DNA from: a virus
Direction: 5' to 3' (one strand)
IMG/VR virus record: IMGVR_UViG_3300033571_014197
Span: 1 to 22,313 of that record
Length of the DNA stretch: 22,313 bases
Within the stretch, counting starts at the first letter, position 1; each line of letters starts with the position of its first letter. This document shows, in pieces, positions 14,465 to 21,128 of the stretch. Below the pieces are notes generated by a model. That model was given only the letters and a program-made list of their open reading frames with translations, did not search any database and had not been told where the DNA came from. Both the position numbers and the translations under genes were made by a program.

Positions 14465-15520
14465 ATGAACACCCGCCCCGACCTGCGCCTCATTCAGAGG
14501 ACTACCGACCTAGGAAACAAAAATCCCATACCGTCGAATAATACCCGGTGTAACGGTAGCCGTGGGGCGTGGGGAATGTTCGACGACTTAGATCAGTGGT
14601 TCGCTTTAAAATCGAAAAACACAGCCCGACAATACAGAAAAGCCCTCGAGGAGTTTTGCACCGTGTTTGCAATCGAGCAAACGGAAGAGGGCGCTGAACA
14701 ACTGAAAGGCGTGGGCCATACCGAGGTGACGCGCTTTACCAACTACCTGCGCACGCAACCGGCACAGCCGGGCAGGAGCTCGCTTATCTCCGACCGGGTG
14801 AGCCTGGCAACCGTCAAACACAAGCTCACGGTGCTGTGTAGCATCTGGGACGAGCTCATAAACCTTGGCGCTGTGCAAACAAACCCGTGGCGCAAACCTA
14901 AACGCGACATGATGCGCGTCAAAGGCAACGATAGGCGGCCGCATGAGCTCATCCCGTTCGAGGCGGTTCGAGAATTGTTTCAGCTCAACTTCTACGGACC
15001 CGACGGTGCTCGAGACAAGGCGCTCCTCGCTGCCCTGTTTGGCGGTGCGCTTCGGTTAAACGAGGCCATAGCGTTGCGCCTGTGCGACGTTAAAGAGGGG
15101 CAGGAGGGCGCCATCATCCTGACGTTACGCAATACCAAGCGCCAGCGTGCCGAGGATCAGGCCGTAGGCGCCTGGGCGGCCGTCCATATCCGGGCATACC
15201 TCGAGATGCGCAAGCGCGACGGGGCGCAAGACATCGATCCCCTGTTTACCAAGTACAAAGCCAACAAGCCCACCAACGAACTTTTGCTCGACCGCACCGT
15301 GCGCCGAGCGTTTACCATGTACATGCGGCGCGTTGGTTTGACCGGCAATTTTAGCCCGCACTGTGCCCGCGCGACCGCTATCACTAAGCTCCTGCAGGAC
15401 GGCGTACCGCACCGGGAAGTTATCAAGTTTAGTCGGCACTCAAGCATCGCGATGCTTGAGCATTACGACAAGCTGCGCCGCGCCCAATCAGATAACGTGG
15501 CGCAACTGCTAACCTTTTAA
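14465..15520 (+). CDS. int: Tyrosine integrase
   Basis: This 351-residue site-specific recombinase has an N-terminal core-binding domain (about residues 40-145, a SAM-like helical region with NTARQYRKALEEF) and a C-terminal catalytic domain. The likely catalytic set is complete: R197 (in GALRLNEA), K225 (NTKRQ), H299 and R302 (SPHCARAT), H325 (SRHSS) and Y334 (EHYDK). A lambda-type arm-binding domain is not obvious, although the first 40 residues are basic and poorly structured. Integrases usually lie next to attP; the intergenic repeats downstream (15589-15696) are candidates. An AAGGA ribosome binding site precedes the ATG. The gene should be active. Confidence 0.93.
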   Translation: MNTRPDLRLIQRTTDLGNKNPIPSNNTRCNGSRGAWGMFDDLDQWFALKSKNTARQYRKALEEFCTVFAIEQTEEGAEQLKGVGHTEVTRFTNYLRTQPAQPGRSSLISDRVSLATVKHKLTVLCSIWDELINLGAVQTNPWRKPKRDMMRVKGNDRRPHELIPFEAVRELFQLNFYGPDGARDKALLAALFGGALRLNEAIALRLCDVKEGQEGAIILTLRNTKRQRAEDQAVGAWAAVHIRAYLEMRKRDGAQDIDPLFTKYKANKPTNELLLDRTVRRAFTMYMRRVGLTGNFSPHCARATAITKLLQDGVPHREVIKFSRHSSIAMLEHYDKLRRAQSDNVAQLLTF

Positions 15521-15588
15521 AATAGATCAAATTCCTACTTTTCAGGTGAGGGGAAATCCCTTACAACACCTTTCAGCATGATGTGTGT

Positions 15589-15696
15589 CACGGTCTGATA
15601 CACGTTGGACCTGCTCCCGCACTTTTATTTATCGGACAATAATTGACCGATAAGTAACGTTGTAGGATCGAAATTGTCCGATAATTTCAGACCGTG
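15589..15696. repeat. Nested inverted repeats beside the integrase gene (candidate attP arm or operator sites)
   Basis: Three copies of a 12-base element are present: TTATCGGACAAT (15629-15640), its near reverse complement ATTGACCGATAA (15642-15653) and the exact reverse complement ATTGTCCGATAA (15673-15684). The first two are separated by a single base and form a near-perfect 25-base palindrome. Around them lies a perfect 10-base inverted repeat, CACGGTCTGA (15589-15598) and TCAGACCGTG (15687-15696). The cluster sits in the 258-base gap between integrase and initiator genes. Integrase arm sites, excisionase sites or a repressor operator are the likely identities; no coding frame is seen here. 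Confidence 0.6.
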
Positions 15697-15718
15697 GCGA
15701 GTATAGTCTCGCCTCAAT

Positions 15719-15747
15719 AAAAAAACCCGCTGGTCTAAGGCGGGTTT
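15719..15747 (-). terminator. Intrinsic terminator facing the minus strand
   Basis: AAACCCGC (15723-15730) and GCGGGTTT (15740-15747) form a perfect 8-base-pair stem with a 9-base loop. Read on the minus strand, it is followed by a run of seven T (15725-15719), so it is a good terminator for minus-strand transcripts and a weak one for the integrase message. No minus-strand gene ends here. It may shield the repeat cluster and integrase from antisense transcription, or be part of an attachment core that matches a host terminator. Confidence 0.6.
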
Positions 15748-15778
15748 AGTGGGCGGGACCGATTGATTGAGGCAATCG

Positions 15779-16636
15779 ATGACCGCCCACAGCGATAATA
15801 CACAACCTAAGCGTCGGAAAGAAGCCGCCGGTTTCATACACGACGCAAACGCCCGAAACGATCAAAAGGTACTCCGCCTTCGCGCTGCCGGCGGGTGGGC
15901 TTATTACGGCCTTTACTTCGCTTGCCTCGAGGTGATGCGCGATGACTCGGATTTCAGCATCCACCCCGACGCCCTGCCTGCCGTTGCCCTCTCGTTGGGA
16001 GAACGCGCAACCGACTTTGAAACTTTCATAAACCTTGCTGTTAGTGTTGGCCTGTTTGAGCGTGACAACACCGGCGCCATTCGCTCCCGATCACTGCTCG
16101 AGCGCATGGAGCGTTACCAACGCGCGATTGAACAACGCAAAGAAGCCGGCAGGTTATCTGCTGAAAAACGTGCTCAACGAGCGTTGAACGACCGTTCAAC
16201 GGTCGTTAACGATTCGTTCAACGGCCCCAATAAGAATAAGAACCAGAATAAGAACCAGAATAAGAATAAGAACCAGAATAGTAATTCTAAGGATCGGAAA
16301 CGCGCGCGCGCGGAGAAGTACCGCTCGTTTGCCGAAACTGATTTTGATTTCCCTCCTCGGTGGGGCGCACAAGCCCGCGCCGCTCTCGCTCGGTGGGTCG
16401 AGTACAAGGCGCGATCCGGTCATCCCTGCGTCATCGACTCATACGCCATTCAGATGCGCCAATTTGAAACGGACCCCCGGAGATACGCGGCGCTGGTAGA
16501 TCGCGCGATAGCGAAGGGGTGGCGCGGCTTAAACGAAGAATTGGCGCTGGGGCAGGAGTCCCAATCTGACAAGCAAATAAAAACTCACCTGGATTTGATT
16601 GCAAAACTTGAAGCGGAGGAGCGCGATGCGAACTAG
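15779..16636 (+). CDS. Winged-helix replication initiator (Lin1244/DUF4373-like N-terminus)
   Basis: The ATG at 15779 has TGAGG six bases upstream and is preferred over an in-frame TTG at 15767. The 285-residue product begins with a domain that I recognise from phage replication proteins (FIHDANARNDQKVLRLRAAGGWAYYGLYFACLEVM pattern, residues 19-53). An Asn/Lys/Gln-rich linker (about residues 151-168, repeating NKNQ) and a basic RKRARAEKY stretch follow, then a C-terminal helical domain. The gene is followed by a helicase-loader-like gene, as with lambda O and P. The DNA for the linker contains iteron-like repeats, so the origin probably lies inside the gene. Initiator role is inferred from domain type and position. 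Confidence 0.75.
   Translation: MTAHSDNTQPKRRKEAAGFIHDANARNDQKVLRLRAAGGWAYYGLYFACLEVMRDDSDFSIHPDALPAVALSLGERATDFETFINLAVSVGLFERDNTGAIRSRSLLERMERYQRAIEQRKEAGRLSAEKRAQRALNDRSTVVNDSFNGPNKNKNQNKNQNKNKNQNSNSKDRKRARAEKYRSFAETDFDFPPRWGAQARAALARWVEYKARSGHPCVIDSYAIQMRQFETDPRRYAALVDRAIAKGWRGLNEELALGQESQSDKQIKTHLDLIAKLEAEERDAN
16187..16280. repeat. Probable replication origin inside the initiator gene
   Basis: A perfect 10-base inverted repeat with a one-base centre (AACGACCGTT, 16187-16196; AACGGTCGTT, 16198-16207) is followed by a second dyad, AACG-ATT-CGTT (16208-16218). An A-rich block follows in which AGAATAAGAACC occurs at 16233-16244, 16245-16256 and 16263-16274, with half units AGAATA at 16257 and 16275. 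The order of palindromic sites and then a purine/AT-rich iteron block resembles the lambda origin within O. Confidence 0.55.
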
Positions 16637-17150
16637 CGAAATGGGCAAGATTCTCACAACGGCTTTCCTTGGGTGGCCGCACTTTGTCGTCACCGAGCCG
16701 ATGATCCGTTTGTGGTGTGACTCATTCCCCTCGATCACCCCGACCGAGATGTGGGACGTGATGCGCGCGGCGCTCAAATCCCACACCGGGAACTTCCCGC
16801 CCACTATCGGGCAGGTGTACGCAACGCTCGAAAGCATGAAGGGCGCAGACGAGCTCACCGACGGGGAAGCCTGGGGCGTTGTCACCGAGGCCGTACGGCG
16901 CTTTGGTCGGTACTCCCCAGGGCAGGCGCGGGAATACCTCCGCTCGAAAGGCGGTGAGCGCCTCGTTGCTGCGGTGCGGTCCCTTGGGTGGCCTGATATC
17001 TGCGCGTGGCGCGGGGAGGATGAGGCGGCAAACCGGGCGCACTTTTGGCGGGTGTACAGCGGGCTTCGCGCGCGTGACGAAATCCGCTCGAGGATGGCGC
17101 CGGCGATTGCCGCAAAGGTCATGCCTGTGCTCGAGGAGGTGGCGAAATGA
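16626..17150 (+). CDS. Helicase-loader-like replication protein (G39P-like)
   Basis: The ATG at 16626 has GGAGGAG upstream and overlaps the initiator stop by 11 bases; an alternative TTG lies at 16599. The 174-residue product has, in its first 75 residues, the pattern of loader/inhibitor proteins such as G39P of SPP1: AFLGWPHFVVTEPMIRLWCD, SITPTEMWDVMRAALK and NFPPTIGQVYATLE. G39P-type proteins bring the replicative helicase to the initiator at the origin. The C-terminal half is basic (WRVYSGLRARDEIRSRMAP) and may bind the helicase or DNA. With no helicase gene visible, the partner is probably host DnaB. Together with the gene upstream this forms a compact replication module. Confidence 0.7.
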   Translation: MRTSEMGKILTTAFLGWPHFVVTEPMIRLWCDSFPSITPTEMWDVMRAALKSHTGNFPPTIGQVYATLESMKGADELTDGEAWGVVTEAVRRFGRYSPGQAREYLRSKGGERLVAAVRSLGWPDICAWRGEDEAANRAHFWRVYSGLRARDEIRSRMAPAIAAKVMPVLEEVAK

Positions 17151-17362
17151 AACCCACTGGCAGAGTTGAGATCGTTATGGGGCGCAAGCTCTATGAGCTC
17201 GAGGACAACTTTTACCGCGACGACACGGGGCGCCTCTACGATTACCGATACGGGCGGCTGTACTGCGAACGACGGCCCGGCGTTTGGTACTTGATTCAAC
17301 CCCCGCCTGTGGTGCCGGTGGCTCCTGATTACGGTCCTTACGACGACAAGGAGGGGTTTTAA
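17147..17362 (+). CDS. Small tyrosine-rich protein of unknown function
   Basis: This 71-residue protein overlaps the loader gene by ATGA. Residues 10-45 are rich in tyrosine and charged residues (ELEDNFYRDDTGRLYDYRYG), and a proline-rich segment follows (IQPPPVVPVAPDYGPYDD). It looks like a short beta-hairpin protein with a flexible tail. No family is recognised. The tight coupling to the loader and the following gene suggests that it belongs to the replication operon. Confidence 0.6.
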   Translation: MKPTGRVEIVMGRKLYELEDNFYRDDTGRLYDYRYGRLYCERRPGVWYLIQPPPVVPVAPDYGPYDDKEGF

Positions 17363-17689
17363 ATGCTGAAGATTGAAAACGCCCGAGAGCACCTGATCAA
17401 CCACGGGGCGCACCCGAAGCGGGTCGATGCCTTCATTAAAAGTTTCACCGCGAACCCGGCTGTATGGCGGCAGTTTGAACGCTACGCCCTGGACGCAATC
17501 CAAACCCAACGCAAGCTCGGCGCGAAAGCCATCATGGAGCGCGTCAGGTGGGAAACCGAGATAGAGCGCAACGAGGATTTCAAGGTGTCAAACAATTGGA
17601 CGGCGTATTACGCGCGGATCTTCGCGCTCAAATACCCGGCCTTTCGAGACTATTTTGATTTTAAGCGTATGAAGGGGGTCGCCGTATGA
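17363..17689 (+). CDS. Conserved phage protein of unknown function
   Basis: This 108-residue protein contains NPAVWRQFERYALDAIQTQ, AKAIMERVRWETEIE and FKVSNNWTAYYARIFALKYPAF. The pattern (WE...N.. AYYAR...P.F..) matches a group of small proteins very common in phages and prophages of many bacteria, usually encoded near replication or recombination genes. It is expected to be helical and soluble. The biochemical role is not known to me. The start directly follows the previous stop, with GGAGGGG upstream. Confidence 0.75.
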   Translation: MLKIENAREHLINHGAHPKRVDAFIKSFTANPAVWRQFERYALDAIQTQRKLGAKAIMERVRWETEIERNEDFKVSNNWTAYYARIFALKYPAFRDYFDFKRMKGVAV

Positions 17690-17889
17690 GGAGTGATATC
17701 GAATTTCTTTTGCTGTTTGCGAGCTTCTTCTCGCTTGCCGGGTTTTTTCTCGGCGTGCATATGCGCCAACGACTAACCGCTATTCAGCTTGGCCGCGCCT
17801 TTGAAGAGGGGAAGTTGAGCGGGATCGCCGAGGCTGCGATCTACATGCAACCGGCTGCCAACAAGCGCGCGCTGCAGCGGGTGAAATGA
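17686..17889 (+). CDS. Small single-pass membrane protein
   Basis: This 67-residue protein overlaps both neighbours by ATGA. Residues 6-24 are hydrophobic (EFLLLFASFFSLAGFFLGV), followed by a basic patch (HMRQR) and a helical soluble tail (LGRAFEEGKLSGIAEAA). The topology is probably N-out, C-in by the positive-inside rule. It could anchor a replication or regulatory component to the membrane, or act as a small toxin-like or exclusion factor. No family is recognised. Confidence 0.6.
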   Translation: MRSDIEFLLLFASFFSLAGFFLGVHMRQRLTAIQLGRAFEEGKLSGIAEAAIYMQPAANKRALQRVK

Positions 17890-18131
17890 GCGAGCTTTTT
17901 GACCAGATAAAGTTGGCAGTACCTGACACGCCTAAAGACTTTGAGGTCACACTATCGCGTTCTGAGATCGGCGCGATGCTTCGGACCGCGATGTTGCAGG
18001 GTGCTCAGATCCTGCTCGAGCAAGCACGGCAACGGCAGTTTGTGTTGTTACAGCATAGCAAGCGCGTGCCGGTCGTGGAGTTTGAAAGATTACGCCGTTT
18101 TGTGGAGGGCAATCATGAACCTAAATCGTAA
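17886..18131 (+). CDS. Small helical protein of unknown function
   Basis: This 81-residue protein starts in an ATGA overlap and ends 17 bases inside the MarR gene. The middle is a helix-forming stretch (SRSEIGAMLRTAMLQGAQILLEQARQ) and the end is basic. No DNA-binding motif or membrane segment is clear. Its tight overlap with the regulator gene downstream suggests co-expression. Confidence 0.55.
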   Translation: MSELFDQIKLAVPDTPKDFEVTLSRSEIGAMLRTAMLQGAQILLEQARQRQFVLLQHSKRVPVVEFERLRRFVEGNHEPKS

Positions 18132-18555
18132 GGAGCGCACCGTCTGGCAACTGTTCGCAGTAGCTAATCAGGCACGCCACCACCTTAACCAGGTGCTCGG
18201 GCGTTACCAGATGACGACAACGAGCTTTCATATCCTGCGCGTGGCTATCACTGCTGGCATGCCCGTGTCAGTGACCGAGCTTGCCAAGGCGGCCTCGGTA
18301 CCGCGGCCGGATATGACGCGCATCCTCGACCGTATGGAGCGCATGGGGTGGGTGTACCGCACCCGGAACCCTGAGGACCGGCGGATCGTATCGGTACGCG
18401 TGACCGATGAGGGGCGTGCCGCGTTGAGTGAGGTTGAGGAGCTCGCGGCGCAAGCCTGTGAGGAGATCACCAAGTATTTCGATGACGCCGACATGATCGG
18501 CTTGTCTGAGCATTTCAAAAACATCGTAGACGCTGTGGAGGAACATTATGCGTAA
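18115..18555 (+). CDS. MarR-family transcriptional regulator
   Basis: The ATG at 18115 (GGAGGG five bases upstream) gives 146 residues, the normal size of MarR proteins; the same frame remains open upstream to 17941 but lacks such a start. The winged helix-turn-helix is complete: residues 50-80 (VSVTELAKAASVPRPDMTRI, then LDRMERMGWVYR) and the wing with the signature PEDRRIVSVRVTDEGRAAL (86-104). Helices at both ends would form the dimer interface. MarR proteins repress genes until a small ligand or oxidant is sensed; the target here is unknown. It is a complete bacterial-type regulator in a phage early operon, and may act on host genes. Confidence 0.85.
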   Translation: MNLNRKERTVWQLFAVANQARHHLNQVLGRYQMTTTSFHILRVAITAGMPVSVTELAKAASVPRPDMTRILDRMERMGWVYRTRNPEDRRIVSVRVTDEGRAALSEVEELAAQACEEITKYFDDADMIGLSEHFKNIVDAVEEHYA

Positions 18556-18838
18556 GGTTTGGATTCATTCGTTTTTGAGAGAGGACGGCGCCCGCGTGCC
18601 GTACCGCGTTAGTAGTCACGCCGACTGCCTGCTGCCCTACGACAAAGACGACCGCATCGAGGAGGGGTGGTTCGTCACCCCGTACGACCTCGAGATGATG
18701 CTGAAAGACGCATTCGAAGCGGCGCGCAAAACTTCTTTTCTCTGGTACGTACACGACACGTTCGACGCATGGGTGGCGCAACGCCTATCGGTGCGGTGCG
18801 CTCTGGCAGATGCGGTGCAACCAGGGGAAAGAAAATAA
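18548..18838 (+). CDS. Hypothetical protein coupled to the MarR gene
   Basis: This 96-residue protein overlaps the MarR gene by eight bases and has a GAGGA ribosome binding site. It contains a beta-like N-terminus (VWIHSFLREDGARVPYRV), an acidic loop (LPYDKDDRIEEGW) and a helix (DLEMMLKDAFEAARKT), then WYVHDTFDAWVAQR. No family is recognised. The coupling raises the question whether it is a partner or target of the MarR protein. Confidence 0.55.
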   Translation: MRKVWIHSFLREDGARVPYRVSSHADCLLPYDKDDRIEEGWFVTPYDLEMMLKDAFEAARKTSFLWYVHDTFDAWVAQRLSVRCALADAVQPGERK

Positions 18839-18841
18839 CAG

Positions 18842-18957
18842 GGGTGGGCAAGGTAAAAGGTTTTTGCGCCGCGTGACACAAACGCAACGCATGATGCCGA
18901 GCTTTAAATTGCGGTTTTTGCAAACGCCTTGCCCTCCCTGACCTACCAAGTTTTTTA
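18842..18957 (+). ncRNA. Structured intergenic element (possible RNA leader or small RNA)
   Basis: A 130-base gap in an otherwise overlapping operon contains nested inverted repeats. GGGTGGGCAAGG (18842-18853) pairs with CCTTGCCCTCCC (18927-18938) apart from one T-T mismatch. Inside lie GCGT/ACGC, GCAT-G-ATGC, and GCG-TTT/AAA-CGC (18911-18927). GGTTTTTGC occurs twice (18859 and 18913). A six-T run (18951-18956) follows, just before the GAGGA ribosome binding site of the next gene. The element could be a structured leader that controls the following gene, an attenuator or a small RNA. No coding frame is supported. Confidence 0.4.
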
Positions 18958-18968
18958 GCTGAGGAAAA

Positions 18969-19223
18969 ATGGCACTACTTATCGAATCAATGACTAAGTT
19001 TCACACAACCCAATGGGAGATCCGCGTGTGGCGGCAGGAGGGGATCGAGTTTGACCACACTACGGGCACCAACTCCGACCTGCTCGAGATCCTCGCCGAT
19101 GCGGAAGGGCTCACGGCTCGGGCAATCGTCGATCGGGTAATGGAGATCCCGCGTATCAACGCAATCGAGATCCTCGACCGGGTGAGCAAAAACGGCATGG
19201 TTGCTTATGCGGATTGGCCATAA
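18969..19223 (+). CDS. Hypothetical helical protein
   Basis: This 84-residue protein begins behind GAGGA, downstream of the structured element. The second half is strongly helical (EILADAEGLTARAIVDRVMEIPRINAIEILDRVSK), the first half beta-like with WEIRVWRQEGIEFDH. It ends in a TAATG junction with the next gene. The family is not recognised; expression may be governed by the leader upstream. Confidence 0.6.
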   Translation: MALLIESMTKFHTTQWEIRVWRQEGIEFDHTTGTNSDLLEILADAEGLTARAIVDRVMEIPRINAIEILDRVSKNGMVAYADWP

Positions 19224-19456
19224 TGGGCGCCACCTGCATGTTGCAGCTTCACCCGCCGGTCTGGGTGGTAACGCCCAAAGGGGAGGGGTTTGCCATCGTG
19301 CTGATCGATTACGGGCCGCACCTTAACTCGGTGTGGCTTGTACAGCTGTTCGACTCGGGTGAAGTAATTCACGTCGATAGTGCTGAGATCCGAGTCGGTG
19401 GCAACGAGATGTACGACATCCCCGATCCTAAACCATTTACTGAAAGGAATATTTGA
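19223..19456 (+). CDS. Small SH3-like phage protein
   Basis: The ATG at 19223 shares one base with the preceding stop (TAATG); a TTG at 19214 is less likely. The 77-residue product has the strand pattern PPVWVVTPKGEGFAIVLIDY, then VWLVQLFDSGEVIHVDSAEIRV, which fits a small five-stranded barrel like KOW/SH3 folds. I recall similar short proteins from other phages and prophages. The role is unknown; binding to a nucleic acid or to a protein would suit the fold. Confidence 0.65.
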   Translation: MGATCMLQLHPPVWVVTPKGEGFAIVLIDYGPHLNSVWLVQLFDSGEVIHVDSAEIRVGGNEMYDIPDPKPFTERNI

Positions 19457-19458
19457 CC

Positions 19459-20439
19459 ATGTACGGATTAGACTATTTAGGGCTTCCAAAGTTTGTTGAT
19501 CTCGCCGTCAAAAAACACCCTCAAGGGTGGGCGGCGGGCTGTTTTGCCGAGACGTTTGGGAACGCCTTGCCGGCGATCCGTAAGCTGCTTGAGACGGGGA
19601 AATGCCCCCTGTTCCGCGTGCACCTAATGTGGAGCGACGCGCATAACTTCGGCGCGGGTGACATCCCCAACGTGCGCACGCTTGCCAGGCGGTGCGAGCT
19701 TTTGAAACGCGCGTTCCCGCAAGTTGAGATCGAGGTTTCCCCGTTTTGCGAGCACAACCTTGCAAACCCTGATCCATACCTCGAGATAGTCAAAACCGAG
19801 GCGCCAGGGTGCACGCCCGTGAATACCCCTTGGAAGGGCGGGATCTCGAAGCGCTTTAAGAACGAGATACACGGCGACCACGCCGCACTGAGAGGTGCGT
19901 ATAACTACTCCTGGGACGGGATTTCGTGCGTCGATGGTGACGTTGAGAAGAACAAGGCGGCGCACGCCCGCGCGCAAGTGTACTTCTTTTGGCATCCGGC
20001 ATTTAACGGGCGCCTCAACACCAACGACAAAACACCGCGCCCGGAGCGCAAGGCATGGCCGACTGCGGATCTCATTGACTCGATGATCTACCTGCAAAAC
20101 GCGGCGGGCTCGGTTAAGTACCGGCGCAACTTCCTGTGGAAGAGTCACGCGGACCGGCACGAATCGCCTCCTGAACCTCGAGCATACAAACCCGTGCTTA
20201 TCATGCCGCCACAAGCCCGTAAGGTTGAACTGGTCGCCGATAATGGGCAGGTGGTGGCAACGGCAGGACCGGCGCTCCCGTTCAATGACGGGCGTTTTCG
20301 GTACTACTGGAACGAGTACGGCTACAGGATAGCGGAGAACGCCGTGCGGCTTCACGGCAAGCCAACCGCAAAACTGGTCGTCGATGGTCGTGAGCTCGGG
20401 GTTGTAAACGCTGCGTTTAGAGGGGGGTCATTTAGATGA
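19459..20439 (+). CDS. Possible TIM-barrel glycoside-hydrolase-like protein
   Basis: The ATG at 19459 (AGGA ten bases upstream) gives 326 residues; a TTG at 19453 is an alternative. Alternating strands and helices suggest a (beta/alpha) barrel: LFRVHLMWSDAHN, VEIEVSPFCEHNL (possible acid E in a strand-end motif), GAYNYSWDGISCVDGD and QVYFFWHPAFNGR. The last 75 residues (from about 250) look like a beta-sandwich (VELVADNGQVVATAG, AKLVVDGRELG). The layout resembles glycoside hydrolases with an accessory domain, but I cannot name a family or prove catalysis. No signal peptide is present, and the position among early genes is odd for a lysin or depolymerase. A sugar-modifying or host-takeover function is possible. 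Confidence 0.5.
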   Translation: MYGLDYLGLPKFVDLAVKKHPQGWAAGCFAETFGNALPAIRKLLETGKCPLFRVHLMWSDAHNFGAGDIPNVRTLARRCELLKRAFPQVEIEVSPFCEHNLANPDPYLEIVKTEAPGCTPVNTPWKGGISKRFKNEIHGDHAALRGAYNYSWDGISCVDGDVEKNKAAHARAQVYFFWHPAFNGRLNTNDKTPRPERKAWPTADLIDSMIYLQNAAGSVKYRRNFLWKSHADRHESPPEPRAYKPVLIMPPQARKVELVADNGQVVATAGPALPFNDGRFRYYWNEYGYRIAENAVRLHGKPTAKLVVDGRELGVVNAAFRGGSFR

Positions 20440-20621
20440 GTAATGAGCGGTATGAGTTTTGGAAATGCCCCGATTGTGACTGCGTGCAAAACCTTAAGGC
20501 CGGCGGGAACGGTGAGACGCAAGAACGTTGTGACGATTGCGAGGAGATGTATTTTCCGGCGGACCACCTGGTCTCGTGGGAAGATTTTTGGCGGTATTGT
20601 CAGGAGTTAAAACATGGATAA
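20436..20621 (+). CDS. Small zinc-ribbon protein
   Basis: This 61-residue protein overlaps the preceding gene by ATGA. It has CPDCDC near residue 11 and CDDCEE near residue 32, a pair of CxxC knuckles typical of zinc ribbons. The remaining C-terminal part is aromatic and acidic (SWEDFWRYCQELKHG). Such short ribbons are frequent in phages; DNA, RNA or protein binding are all possible. Confidence 0.65.
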   Translation: MSNERYEFWKCPDCDCVQNLKAGGNGETQERCDDCEEMYFPADHLVSWEDFWRYCQELKHG

Positions 20622-20817
20622 AGAAACTTGGATCAGTGTTGATGAGCGTATCCCCGACTCGACGGGGTGGTATTTGGCTGTGCGTAAGGGTGAGACGACG
20701 ACAGAATATTTCCATAAAGGCGAGATGGGGATCGGGCATTGGACGTTGGACGAGATTTACCGCTCAACTCCGACGCATTGGCAACCGTTGCCTGAGCCAC
20801 CAAGGGGGGAGAAATGA
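20614..20817 (+). CDS. DUF551 domain protein (short copy)
   Basis: This 67-residue protein consists of a DUF551-type domain: it starts ETWISVDERIPDSTGWYLAV and ends THWQPLPEPP, the two signatures of this family in phages. The function is unknown. A second, longer DUF551 gene lies at 21128-21499, with the same ending (LPEPPxxEK). Overlaps eight bases with the gene before it and by ATGA with the XRE gene after it. Confidence 0.75.
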   Translation: MDKETWISVDERIPDSTGWYLAVRKGETTTEYFHKGEMGIGHWTLDEIYRSTPTHWQPLPEPPRGEK

Positions 20818-21128
20818 AAACACCTAAGCAGATAACAGAGGAAGATTTAGAGTGGATGGACGCGCCGCTAGGCTCTATGAAGTCGGCGTATGTGGTCAAG
20901 CTCCCGCCGTTGCAGATAGGAGGGCGCATAAAGCTAGTGAGGATGCTGCGAAACCTTACCATGCGAGAGCTTGCAAGCAAGTGTGGGGTATCGCAGACGG
21001 CGATAATGAAGTGGGAGCAAGGGGAGGTCCCTCCTAACTCAAGTCGAATCACTCAACTATGCAAGGTGCTCAACATCCCTGTAGGGGTGCTGTTCGCTAG
21101 AAGGCTAAGTTTGCAAGCGGAGGAATAA
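20814..21128 (+). CDS. XRE-family HTH regulator
   Basis: This 104-residue protein contains a helix-turn-helix of XRE type in residues 36-95 (GGRIKLVRMLRNLTMRELAS, KCGVSQTAIMKWEQGEVPP, then ITQLCKVLNIPVGVLF). The first 13 residues (MKTPKQITEEDLE) do not belong to the domain. They resemble the N-terminus of the DUF551 protein that follows (MKTPEQMAEEYIE) at both protein and DNA level. It may regulate the early operon or its own promoter. The gene ends in a TAATG junction with the next. Confidence 0.8.
   Translation: MKTPKQITEEDLEWMDAPLGSMKSAYVVKLPPLQIGGRIKLVRMLRNLTMRELASKCGVSQTAIMKWEQGEVPPNSSRITQLCKVLNIPVGVLFARRLSLQAEE

Noticed and set aside
16229-16286. Short tandem repeats considered as a CRISPR array
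   Set aside because: Units are 6-12 bases without spacers and are in frame within a coding gene; iterons are a better explanation.
16529-17509. A 326-codon minus-strand frame across the initiator end, loader and following genes
   Set aside because: It is antisense to three well-supported coupled genes, and its composition is that of a shadow frame without domain pattern.
19624-20355. A 243-codon minus-strand frame antisense to the barrel-type gene
   Set aside because: Shadow of a coding sequence; the plus-strand gene has coupled neighbours on both sides and a plausible start.
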